Shown here: in pieces, positions 1 to 6,390 of the stretch
How positions within the stretch are numbered: the stretch's first letter is position 1
Layout: every line of letters starts with the position of its first letter
Assembly: GCA_031549685.1 (NCBI GenBank)
Contig: JAVBPG010000025.1
Coordinates: 1 to 22,720, forward strand
DNA length: 22,720 nt
DNA from: JAITMY01 sp031549685
GTDB taxonomy: Bacteria > Bacteroidota > Bacteroidia > Bacteroidales > UBA932
Reading direction: 5' to 3'
Program-made: the position numbers and the translations under genes
Notes under the pieces: model-generated
What the model saw: only the letters and a program-made list of their open reading frames with translations
What the model was told of the DNA's origin: nothing
Database searches by the model: none

Positions 1-164
1 TTTTGTAAATCCTGTCTACAAAACGACGATAGAAGTTTTTTTCATCATGTTGATTATCAAAAACGTGAAATGGATTAACAAGTTTGTGTCTTTATTTTGT
101 TGTAAATCCTCGTGATTTCTTTATGGTAAAATCTATACTTAATTAGCAATTCCTTAATTTTTAA
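1..164. other. AT-rich intergenic leader before the thiamine pyrophosphokinase gene
   Basis: No coding region can be supported here. A weak 7-base inverted repeat, TTTTGTA at 1-7 and TACAAAA at 17-23, could be the remains of a terminator of a gene left of the window. TGTAAATCCT-like text occurs twice (near 5 and near 101). No TPP riboswitch core (CTGAGA) is visible, although thiamine genes in this phylum are often controlled that way. The last 16 bases, 154-169, recur exactly at 6371-6386 upstream of ettA. Confidence 0.5.
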
Positions 165-812
165 TTGACTGTTCTCCCTCTTATAGAAGCCTTCGACACC
201 GTGGTGCTGGCGCACGGCGATTTTCCCACGCATCCCGCAGCGGTGCAGGCCCTGCGCTGCGCCAAGCGCATTGTATGCTGCGATGGCGCCATTGCCGATT
301 TGCTGCATGCCGGGTTGGAGCCGGAGTACCTTGTGGGCGACTTGGACAGCATCTCGCCCGGGCACAGGGCACGCTTTGCCGATAGAATTTTTCATCTGGC
401 CGAGCAGGAAAGCAACGACCTGACAAAGGCCGTCAGGCTCTGCTTCGCAAAAGGGTTGAATAGCATTACCATACTTGGCGCCACGGGCAAGCGCGAAGAC
501 CATACGTTGGGCAACATGGCGCTGCTGGCCGAGTACGTTGACGGGGGAAACGTGCAGATGGTAACGGACTACGGCGTGCTGAACGCCGTTGCGCAGAGCA
601 CCGTTTTCGAGAGTTTCGGGGGGCAGCAGGTCTCGCTGTTCCGCATGTCGGAAGAGGCAAGCGTTACGCTCGAAGGGTTGAAGTATCCGCTGCAACGCAG
701 CCCGCTGCAGCACCTCTGGATGGGAACGCTCAACGAGGCGCTAGGCAGCACGTTTACCGTAAAGCTTGAGATGGGAAAGTTAGTGGTATTCAGGGAGCAC
801 AGGCCGCTATAG
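165..812 (+). CDS. thiN: Thiamine pyrophosphokinase (thiamine diphosphokinase)
   Basis: This enzyme transfers pyrophosphate from ATP to thiamine, giving thiamine diphosphate in the cytoplasm. The 215-residue frame has the family landmarks: a first strand ending LAHGDFP (residues 15-21), CCDGA at 38-42, the acidic metal/ATP motif VGDLDS at 57-62, QESNDLTKA at 81-89, and GATGKREDHTLGN at 105-117. The C-terminal part (about 140-215) fits the beta-sandwich that binds thiamine. Length is normal for the family. The start is uncertain. The frame opens at a TTG that lies inside a 16-base sequence also found before ettA, with a stop codon directly upstream. No in-frame ATG is available; GTG at 201 or 204 would still keep the first strand. 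The gene ends just before a strong hairpin shared with the convergent neighbour. Confidence 0.93.
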   Translation: MTVLPLIEAFDTVVLAHGDFPTHPAAVQALRCAKRIVCCDGAIADLLHAGLEPEYLVGDLDSISPGHRARFADRIFHLAEQESNDLTKAVRLCFAKGLNSITILGATGKREDHTLGNMALLAEYVDGGNVQMVTDYGVLNAVAQSTVFESFGGQQVSLFRMSEEASVTLEGLKYPLQRSPLQHLWMGTLNEALGSTFTVKLEMGKLVVFREHRPL

Positions 813-816
813 CAAA

Positions 817-858
817 CAAAAACAGGCTGCTCAAAAAGATTTTGGGCAGCCTGTTTGT
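817..858. terminator. Bidirectional intrinsic terminator
   Basis: AACAGGCTGC at 821-830 pairs perfectly with GCAGCCTGTT at 846-855 around a 15-base loop. An A-rich flank lies on the left and T-rich bases on the right. It sits between the stop of the thiamine pyrophosphokinase gene (812) and the stop of the convergent gene (880), so it can serve both strands. Confidence 0.85.
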
Positions 859-879
859 ATTACTCTTCTACCATCAGCT

Positions 880-1587
880 CTACTTCCAAGCCCTCGCCTT
901 TTCCAGCGATTTGAGGTAGGTGCTCCATCCGGAGTTGGATACAAACAAAAATTCTTTGTACTGCTGCATTCCATTATCGGCCATCATAAAGAATACAGAG
1001 CCATCAGAGAAGTCCCACTGCGTTACGCTGGCCGGAATCAGGCGGTCGTTGTTGGCCTTGTTGGAACCGGTAGAGTTGGTTTCCCATGAGCGGCTTGCCT
1101 TACCGTACTCCTTCAGGCAGCTTTCCATTTCTTTGGCGTACAAATCTTTCATGGCACCCGACTCCACGCGCTGCACCTTGTACACCATAAAGAGCTTGTA
1201 CTTGTCCTCCTTATCGCCTTTCACAAAGTAGAAATCGGCACGAAACGTGTTGGGAAAAATGCTACCGCAGCGCTCCACCACATACTTTTTTATGAGGTAG
1301 TTGTAGAACTGTGGCCCCTGCGAGTCGGTTTTTCTAACGCCCGAGGAAAAGTAGGGCGTTAGCGCCTGGTAGCAGTAAAACTGGTTAACGCTTACCGACT
1401 TATCCTCGTACACCACCACCTTGTCCTGCTCCTCAAGCCAGCCAAGGATATCCTCCTGCGCTTTGCCAAAAGGCAGCTCCTTATAGGTCAAGGAAAACAT
1501 AGGTTTTGGATCATTTGAAGCGCCGGCTGCGCTCATAACTATGGCACACTGAACGAGCGCTACTGCAAAAACTACTTTCAACTTCAT
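880..1587 (-). CDS. Secreted protein of unknown function
   Basis: I do not recognise a family for this 235-residue protein. The N-terminus has a positive start, a hydrophobic core and an AGA-type cleavage region ending near residue 23, so it should be exported by the Sec pathway. There is no lipobox cysteine. The mature part is mixed alpha/beta with many Lys, Tyr and Phe residues and three cysteines (CYQALTP, CGSIF, CLKEYG), two of which could form a disulphide. It stands alone: the thiamine pyrophosphokinase gene converges from one side and an inverted-repeat element lies upstream. I see no clear TAnnTTTG element before it. Its general character (small, exported, lysine-rich) is like that of the unknown protein at 5382-6248, but I cannot show homology between them. 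Confidence 0.8.
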   Translation of the reverse strand: MKLKVVFAVALVQCAIVMSAAGASNDPKPMFSLTYKELPFGKAQEDILGWLEEQDKVVVYEDKSVSVNQFYCYQALTPYFSSGVRKTDSQGPQFYNYLIKKYVVERCGSIFPNTFRADFYFVKGDKEDKYKLFMVYKVQRVESGAMKDLYAKEMESCLKEYGKASRSWETNSTGSNKANNDRLIPASVTQWDFSDGSVFFMMADNGMQQYKEFLFVSNSGWSTYLKSLEKARAWK

Positions 1588-1660
1588 TGCTTACTATTTT
1601 TATTGTTTCGCAAAATTGGTATTGTTAATTTAGTGTAGATTTTAATAAAAATCGAACCCT

Positions 1661-1747
1661 TGTCATTCTGAGCGGAGCGAAGAATCTCATGTTGTGAATA
1701 TGAAGCCCTGTGCGAACTTGAGATCCTTCACTTCGCTCAGGATGACA
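1661..1747. repeat. Palindromic intergenic element, GTCATTCTGAGC type
   Basis: TGTCATTCTGAGC... at 1661-1689 is matched in inverted orientation by ...CTTCGCTCAGGATGACA at 1719-1747. The 29-base arms have only a few mismatches and about 29 bases lie between them. There is no coding content. The outer words resemble the CTTCGACAAGCTCAGCATGACA-type sequence at 15091-15112, so at least two copies of the type are present. It lies in the 269-base gap upstream of the unknown secreted protein and downstream of the nucleotidyltransferase gene. Confidence 0.8.
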
Positions 1748-1856
1748 TAACCATTAAGTGCTGTAAATCCATGGAATCTATATTAACTTAACAATACCGC
1801 AAAATTAAGTACCCTAACAAAGATATACATTTCAACGAGCTTGAGCCAAGCTCGTG

Positions 1857-2579
1857 CTACTTCAACATTTTGTTGGCTTCATCCAAGCTGCTCAGCTTAC
1901 CCACATCCACCCACTGCGCATCCTGCATATCGTAGCCCTGTATGCGCTGCGATGCGGCCAGCGCAAGGTAGGCATCCACTATCGAAAACTTCTCACCGAA
2001 GCCGTTTATAAGCGGAAAAATTTCGGGATTAATAACATGTATTCCACCAAAGGCAAAGGGCGTGAGCGCATCCTGGGTTTGCACCGGACGCTTCTCCTCG
2101 CCGGTCTTCACGTTGCGCCATCCGCACAGGCGCTTTTGAGCATCGAACAAAAAGTAGCGCGAGGAGCTGCGGTGGCTCACGGCCAACGTTGCCAGCACCT
2201 TGCCCTGCAAATGCCTGGCGTACATTTTCTGTACATCAAGCGTGGTAATAATATCCACGTTGTACACCACAAAAGGCTTTCCATCGTCAAAGAACCATGA
2301 GGCGTGGCGCAAACCTCCGCCCGTTTCCAAAAGTAAATTCCGCTCGTCCGAAATAGCTACGTTGAGCCCAAAATTACCATTACTCTTCAAAAACTCCTCC
2401 ACCCTACCGGCAAAGTGGTGCACGTTTACAATAAAATCGGTAACGCCCTGCGCCGCCAGGTACTTCAGGTTACGCTCCAAAAGCGTTACACCGTTCACGG
2501 GCACCAACGCCTTAGGCATTTCATCGGTCAGCGGCTTTAGCCGGGTGCCTAACCCTGCAGCCAGCAGTAGGGCTTTCAT
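1857..2579 (-). CDS. Sugar-1-phosphate nucleotidyltransferase, MurU/RfbA-like
   Basis: The 240-residue protein joins a nucleoside triphosphate to a sugar 1-phosphate in the cytoplasm. The N-terminus carries the classic pyrophosphorylase signature AAGLGTRLKPLT followed by PKALVPV (residues 7-27), then LLETGGGL (83-90), the metal-binding YNVDI (106-110, with D109), and WVDVGKLSSLDEA near the C-terminus (223-235), which supplies the second metal aspartate. The short length, without a left-handed beta-helix, fits MurU-type enzymes better than GlmU. Its ATG overlaps the stop of the kinase gene by one base (TAATG), so the two should be translationally coupled. With an AmgK-like partner, UDP-MurNAc or UDP-GlcNAc synthesis from salvaged sugars is a reasonable guess. 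The substrate cannot be read from the sequence, and GDP-mannose- or dTDP-glucose-type activity remains possible. Confidence 0.9.
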   Translation of the reverse strand: MKALLLAAGLGTRLKPLTDEMPKALVPVNGVTLLERNLKYLAAQGVTDFIVNVHHFAGRVEEFLKSNGNFGLNVAISDERNLLLETGGGLRHASWFFDDGKPFVVYNVDIITTLDVQKMYARHLQGKVLATLAVSHRSSSRYFLFDAQKRLCGWRNVKTGEEKRPVQTQDALTPFAFGGIHVINPEIFPLINGFGEKFSIVDAYLALAASQRIQGYDMQDAQWVDVGKLSSLDEANKMLK

Positions 2580-4009
2580 TACAGCGTAGCTTTAATTTTT
2601 TGTTCGCGATGCGTAACCACCACCTCAGCCTCCGGAAACTTTTGGTGCACATGCTCGGCCAGGCGTTGCGCCGAGTACACCGAGCGGTGCTGACCGCCCG
2701 TGCATCCGAAGCCCACGGCAAGGTGGCTGAAGCCTCTTGCCAAATACCGTTCAACCGCGCCGTCGACCAGGGCGTATGCGTGGCGCAGAAATTCCTGCAT
2801 TTGCCCGTTACCGTTGAGGTACTCGCGCACCGGAGCATCGAGCCCCGTGAGGAATTTGAACTGCTCCTCGCGCCCCGGATTGTGTATGCTGCGGCAGTCG
2901 AATATAAAGCCGCCGCCGTTGCCCGAAGCATCGTCGGGGAGGCCAACGCGGTACGAGAAGCTGCACACATCAACGCGCAGCTTGGCCCGGCTTGGCAGGG
3001 CCGGCTCCTGCTTGAGGTCAACCAGCCTGTACAACATATTTTTTAAGTACGGCAGCTCCAAATCATCGGGCATAGCCGTATCCAGCAGCATCTTGAGGTT
3101 GGCCAGCGCAAAGGGAACGCTCTGCAAAAAATGAACCTTGCGCTCAAAATAGCCCCGGAAGCCGTAGGCCCCCAGCACCTGCAAGGTGCGCAACAAGGTG
3201 TAGCCCTGCATGCTTTTTCTAAAGTTGGCCTCATCTACCCTCACGTACTTTGCGGCGCCGGCAAGGTATGCCTGCAGCAACTCCTCCCGCAGGTCGGCCG
3301 GAAAGTTGGCCTTGGCCTGGTACAGGAATGAAGCCACATCGTAGGCCGGAACACCTTTCCTACCCCCTTGAAAATCAATAAAATACGGATTTTCATCATG
3401 CCACATTACGTTGCGCGACTGAAAATCGCGGTACATGAAGCAGCTGTTTTTCTCCGCCGAAAGGTAGCGGCAGAAAGCGGCAAAATCGCGCTCCAGCTTC
3501 TCTTCATCAAAATCCTCTATGGCAGGCTTTAGAAAGTAATACTTGAAGTAGCTCAAATCCCACATGATGGAGGTTGCTCCCCACTCGGCCTGGGGGTAGC
3601 AAACCGAGAAGTCGAGCCCCTGCGCACCCTCGTACTGCACGCACGGCAGCGCGGCAATGGTGGCGCGTAGCGCCGCTTTCTCGGCATCGGAAAAGAGGCC
3701 CGTTGCCCGCCCGTTGGCAATTACATCAAAGAGCGAGGTATCGCCAAAATCCTGCTGCAGGTAGTAGCTGCCACACTCGGAGGTGGCCAGCACATGGGGA
3801 ACGTTAATCCCGTGTTTGGCAAAGTGTTGCGATAAGTTTATAAAAGCGTGATTTTCCTGAATATTTTTACCGTAGCACCCTACAACCTTTCTGGAGGCAG
3901 AGCACAGCCTAAAGTAACGGCGGTTGGACCCGGCCTGCGTCAGCTCCCGAGAGGACACCAACTTCTCCCCGCTCCACAGCTCAAATAAATCAGCTAACTT
4001 TTGCAACAT
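2579..4009 (-). CDS. APH-fold sugar kinase fused to a RapZ C-terminal domain
   Basis: This is a two-domain cytoplasmic protein of 476 residues. Residues about 1-330 are an aminoglycoside-phosphotransferase/AmgK-type kinase. The catalytic loop reads MYRDFQSRN (192-200), with D195 and N200 in place and tyrosine where many family members have histidine; the metal-binding loop is IDFQGG (211-216). Residues about 343-476 match the C-terminal domain of RapZ: FDCRSIHNPG (370-379), LTGLDAPV (387-394), GFGCTGGQHRSVY (433-445) and THRE (466-469). RapZ's N-terminal P-loop domain is missing. In enterobacteria that RapZ domain takes part in glucosamine-6-phosphate sensing. A MurU-like gene follows with a one-base overlap. 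I infer salvage of amino sugars with feedback sensing. General database annotation of such proteins as phosphotransferase or RapZ-like would not settle the function. Confidence 0.88.
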   Translation of the reverse strand: MLQKLADLFELWSGEKLVSSRELTQAGSNRRYFRLCSASRKVVGCYGKNIQENHAFINLSQHFAKHGINVPHVLATSECGSYYLQQDFGDTSLFDVIANGRATGLFSDAEKAALRATIAALPCVQYEGAQGLDFSVCYPQAEWGATSIMWDLSYFKYYFLKPAIEDFDEEKLERDFAAFCRYLSAEKNSCFMYRDFQSRNVMWHDENPYFIDFQGGRKGVPAYDVASFLYQAKANFPADLREELLQAYLAGAAKYVRVDEANFRKSMQGYTLLRTLQVLGAYGFRGYFERKVHFLQSVPFALANLKMLLDTAMPDDLELPYLKNMLYRLVDLKQEPALPSRAKLRVDVCSFSYRVGLPDDASGNGGGFIFDCRSIHNPGREEQFKFLTGLDAPVREYLNGNGQMQEFLRHAYALVDGAVERYLARGFSHLAVGFGCTGGQHRSVYSAQRLAEHVHQKFPEAEVVVTHREQKIKATL

Positions 4010-4028
4010 CTACGCAATAAAATGGAAA

Positions 4029-4036
4029 CAAATTTA
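4029..4036 (-). promoter_or_regulatory. Putative Bacteroidota -7 element for the kinase-RapZ gene
   Basis: Read on the minus strand this is TAAATTTG, an exact TAnnTTTG match. It ends about 20 bases before the ATG at 4009, which would give a leader of only some 10-15 bases. The -33 region about 20 bases upstream is T-rich but not a clean TTTG. Confidence 0.5.
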
Positions 4037-4112
4037 CTAAGAATTAAGTATCTAAAAAAATATTGTACAAGTATTTGCCCTCAAAACAAATCAACATGCT
4101 AATACATAAACA

Positions 4113-4145
4113 CTTGACATTTTTTCAAGGTGCGGATTATCCGCA
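4113..4145. other. Two adjacent small inverted repeats
   Basis: CTTGA (4113-4117) pairs with TCAAG (4125-4129), and a 15-base palindrome TGCGGATTATCCGCA follows at 4131-4145. There is no U-tract on either strand. This could be an operator or a small RNA structure upstream of the kinase-RapZ gene; nothing more can be said. Confidence 0.4.
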
Positions 4146-4211
4146 GTTGCAGCAGCCAAAATGTTTCTGCTGAGGGGGAAGGGGAATTGCTTTTATTACT
4201 TTCTAATCATT

Positions 4212-4350
4212 CTTTTTGCTTGACCAAAAAGAAGCAAAAAGTCAAGACCGAATAATGCTTCCACCCGCCGCGTGCAAAACTTTACTTCACGGCTCATACG
4301 CCGCTCGTAGTTTTGCTACGCTCTTTCCAGCGCGGGCCCGCTATTCGGTC
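4212..4350. repeat. Structured repeat element beginning CTTTTTGCTTGACC
   Basis: CTTTTTGCTT (4212-4221) pairs with AAGCAAAAAG (4232-4241). GACCGAATA (4246-4254) pairs with TATTCGGTC (4342-4350). Inside these, GCAAAACT (4274-4281) pairs with AGTTTTGC (4309-4316). The CTTTTTGCTTGACCAAAAAG...CAAAAAGTCAAG opening is a text I recognise as common between genes in Bacteroidota genomes. No protein is encoded. The element lies within the 647-base gap between the kinase-RapZ gene and the YceI gene. Confidence 0.7.
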
Positions 4351-4400
4351 AGGCCTACGCACGCACACACATAAGCCCAGGAGAGCGCATGTGCGTGGAT

Positions 4401-4422
4401 TATCCCCCGCCAGCGGGGGATA
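4401..4422. repeat. Perfect hairpin, CCCCCGCCAGCGGGGG type
   Basis: TATCCCCCGC (4401-4410) and GCGGGGGATA (4413-4422) form a perfect 10-bp stem around a two-base loop. The same text recurs inside the element at 9616-9872 (9789-9811, with an imperfect inverted copy at 9705-9729). Confidence 0.75.
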
Positions 4423-4500
4423 CCCCTCACGCCAGCCGTAGAGGCACTGCGAAGCCCACCTGCTCCGCCGCCCCCAACATCCTTCTCACAAAATAATGCC

Positions 4501-4538
4501 GTCATTTCGAACGTAGCGAAGCGTAGAGAGAAATCTCC
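4501..4538. repeat. Fragment of a GTCATTTCGAACG-type intergenic repeat
   Basis: GTCATTTCGAACGTAGCGAA at the left and AGAGAGAAATCTCC at the right resemble one arm of the GTCATTGCGAGC family seen elsewhere in the window. No matching inverted arm is present nearby, so it looks like a degenerate or single-arm copy. Confidence 0.55.
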
Positions 4539-4598
4539 TACCTTATCATTCAACCCAAAGCAATCCAACAATCAGCATCAGGCAGCACAAAAAATTGA

Positions 4599-4629
4599 GG
4601 GGCGGATGATTCCAGAAATCATCCGCCCC
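4599..4629 (-). terminator. Intrinsic terminator of the YceI-family gene
   Basis: GGGGCGGATGATT (4599-4611) and AATCATCCGCCCC (4617-4629) form a perfect 13-bp stem with a 5-base loop. On the minus strand the stem is followed within a few bases by six T residues (the A-run 4589-4594 read in reverse). It lies 28 bases past the stop at 4657. Confidence 0.9.
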
Positions 4630-4656
4630 CCGGCGTCAGGTAGTGCGCCTTAGCCG

Positions 4657-5253
4657 CTACTTTACCTCGGCCTCAATGCTCACATCAAAGGTCATCTCGT
4701 CCTTTATAGCCTTATCGGCCAATCCTTTGAAAAAAGATGTGGAGCCGTAGCGCACATCCCACTTGGCGCGGTCGATCACCAGCTGTGAGGCTTGCGCCTT
4801 GAGCTGCTTTCCGTTAAAGTCAATGCTGGCCTCAAAGGTAATGGGGTTTGTTTTGTCCTTAATGGTCAGGTTGGCGCTCACCGTGTAGGTTTTTCCGCTC
4901 TTGAGCTGCAGCTTGGTTACCACCAGGCGGGCCGTGGGGAAGGTATCCACGTTGAAAAAATCGGGCGATTTGAGGTGCTTCTCAAGCATGGCCTTCATGT
5001 CGCCGGTCAAGTCCTCGCTGCTTATGCTACGCATATCGACGATAAACGTGCCTCCCACGGGCGTGTTTTTATCAACAGTGATATCGGCCTGCTTCAGGCC
5101 TACCGTGCCGTGGTGCTTTTTGCCCACCACGTTGGCGCCCTCCCATTTTATCGTGCTCTTTTGCACATTTACGTTAGCCGTTGGCGTTGCAGCCAGTGCA
5201 CTTGTTCCCATAGTAAAAAGTGTTATTAGGGTAGCTAAATAAAAACGTTTCAT
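4657..5253 (-). CDS. YceI-family periplasmic lipid-binding protein
   Basis: This 198-residue protein has a Sec signal peptide (about 1-21, ending ALA) followed by an eight-stranded lipocalin-like domain of the YceI family. Family landmarks are STIKWEGANVVGKKHHGTVG near the start, GGTFIVDMRSISSEDL in the middle, HLKSPDFFNVDTFPTARLV, and the C-terminal VIDRAKWDVRYGSTSFF. YceI proteins bind long isoprenoid or fatty chains in the periplasm; the exact ligand and physiological role here are unknown. The gene is transcribed alone, diverging from the unknown secreted gene at 5382, with a strong terminator of its own downstream. Length and motifs are typical. Confidence 0.95.
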   Translation of the reverse strand: MKRFYLATLITLFTMGTSALAATPTANVNVQKSTIKWEGANVVGKKHHGTVGLKQADITVDKNTPVGGTFIVDMRSISSEDLTGDMKAMLEKHLKSPDFFNVDTFPTARLVVTKLQLKSGKTYTVSANLTIKDKTNPITFEASIDFNGKQLKAQASQLVIDRAKWDVRYGSTSFFKGLADKAIKDEMTFDVSIEAEVK

Positions 5254-5295
5254 AACTACAAGTTTTAGAGTAAAAAAATTTTGGGTAAATTCTGC

Positions 5296-5303
5296 TATCT
5301 TTG
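5296..5303 (+). promoter_or_regulatory. Putative -7 element (TATCTTTG) for the gene at 5382
   Basis: TATCTTTG matches TAnnTTTG exactly. The nearest upstream TTTG (5280-5283) is only 12 bases away, too close for the usual -33/-7 spacing of about 19-21, so only the -7 half is convincing. The implied leader is roughly 70 bases. Confidence 0.45.
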
Positions 5304-5381
5304 CGTGGCAAAACTTGCATGTAAAGGTACGCTTGTTTTGTTATAACTTGTTTTAAATGTTTACCTTAAATTATCCTAAAG

Positions 5382-6248
5382 ATGAAGCATTTTCTTCTTA
5401 CAGTTTTAGCAGCGGTTGCGCTGTTTCAGGTGCACGCCGCCGAGCGCCGCATGGCCACCGCCGACGAGCGTTCGGCCTTTTTCGCCTCCACCACCTACGT
5501 GGTCAACACCAACGACAACATCATTCTTGACGCTTTTTTAGCGGATGCCGTCAAGAAAAGCTGGACGATTACACCCTACAAAATAGTGGACAAGGAGGAG
5601 TTTGAGGTGCTGAAAACCGACCCGAAGAACTCCTTTCTACTGGTAACGAAAGTTGTAGAAAGTAAAGACAAGCTAAAACGCCCCTACCTGTACCTCAGCC
5701 TGCTCATGGGCAGCAAGGACGCCGCTAAAAATTTGGACTTAATGCCCGAGGTGGCTTTTATACCCATGGCCACCGAAACCAGCGATGGCGAGGTGTCGCC
5801 AACCGTGATGCTGGAACCCATGGTGCTGTTTGTGCAAAAGCACGCCGAAAATTCCAAGGACAAGGCCTTTGCCGGCCGCGTGCTGGCCAACTTCCAGCAG
5901 CGCCTGCAGGCCTACAACTACAATATGAATCAGCTCAAGGGCAAAACCATTTACATCAACAAAAGCGATGTGGACTCGCAGTCGGAAATGGCGCAGGTGG
6001 AGGCCGCCTGTGGCGAAAAATTCCGCTTTGTGGATGAAGATGAAATTGCCCGCGTGGTAAGCAGCAAGGAGGAAAACGCTGCCGTTGGATTTTGCATTAC
6101 CCCGCAGGGTGCCGAAAAGGGCGCCTACGGCTACAAAATGGTAATGGGCGTAAATGGCTCGCTGTACTATTACTACTACGAAACCAAGCCCAAAAATTTC
6201 CTGTTCCAAAAGAATGACTTTGACATGATAATGCAGAATGCCAAGTAG
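5382..6248 (+). CDS. Secreted protein of unknown function
   Basis: The protein has 288 residues and no family I can name with confidence. A Sec signal peptide covers about residues 1-19 (MKHFLLTVLAAVALFQVHA), with no lipobox. The mature protein begins with a TTYVV strand, then alternates helices and strands: TPYKIVDKEEF, NSFLLVTKVV, YLYLSLLMG, VMLEPMVLF, LKGKTIYINKSDVD. It ends in a run of aromatic residues (YYYYY near 270) before YETKPKNF. It has one mid-chain cysteine (CGEKF) and one near the end (FCITPQ). No membrane helix follows the signal, so a periplasmic location is likely. It diverges from the YceI gene, and a stretch of degenerate repeats separates it from ettA downstream. The ATG at 5382 directly precedes the signal peptide and is the natural start. 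Confidence 0.82.
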   Translation: MKHFLLTVLAAVALFQVHAAERRMATADERSAFFASTTYVVNTNDNIILDAFLADAVKKSWTITPYKIVDKEEFEVLKTDPKNSFLLVTKVVESKDKLKRPYLYLSLLMGSKDAAKNLDLMPEVAFIPMATETSDGEVSPTVMLEPMVLFVQKHAENSKDKAFAGRVLANFQQRLQAYNYNMNQLKGKTIYINKSDVDSQSEMAQVEAACGEKFRFVDEDEIARVVSSKEENAAVGFCITPQGAEKGAYGYKMVMGVNGSLYYYYYETKPKNFLFQKNDFDMIMQNAK

Positions 6249-6390
6249 CGGCGGCAAGTTGCAGTGGGCAGTGGAGAGAAGTAGGCAGTACGCAGTCGGC
6301 AATAGGCAATATTAAATGGTCAAAGCATCACCGGAGCGTCATTGCGAGCTCAATTTTTAATTCGTAATTTTTAATTTTTAATTGACATAA
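6249..6390. repeat. Degenerate short-word repeats before ettA
   Basis: 6261-6310 is built from variants of GCAGTAGGCAGT. 6336-6351 carries GCGTCATTGCGAGCTC, a fragment of the dispersed GTCATTGCGAGC family. 6352-6386 consists of repeated TAATTTTTAATT words ending in a 16-base text shared exactly with 154-169. No gene or clean promoter is visible. Confidence 0.6.

Noticed and set aside
1..164. TPP riboswitch upstream of thiN
   Set aside because: No CTGAGA core or the paired helices expected for a TPP aptamer is visible in the available leader.
75..713. 212-codon minus-strand frame opposite the thiamine pyrophosphokinase gene
   Set aside because: The plus-strand frame has all enzyme motifs; the opposite frame is a shadow with no recognisable domain.
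4341..4571. 76-codon minus-strand reading frame in the kinase-YceI gap
   Set aside because: It reads through the structured repeat, the GC-rich hairpin and a GTCATTTCGAACG fragment. The peptide contains IPRWRGII, the translation of the repeat also seen near 9789-9811. No start signal or family features.
5280..5303. Full -33/-7 promoter TTTG...TATCTTTG before the gene at 5382
   Set aside because: Only 12 bases separate the two elements, well short of the usual spacing, so only the -7 part was kept.
5739..6302. 187-codon minus-strand frame opposite the unknown secreted gene
   Set aside because: The plus-strand gene has a signal peptide and natural codon use; the opposite frame begins in degenerate repeat text and has no signal or motif.
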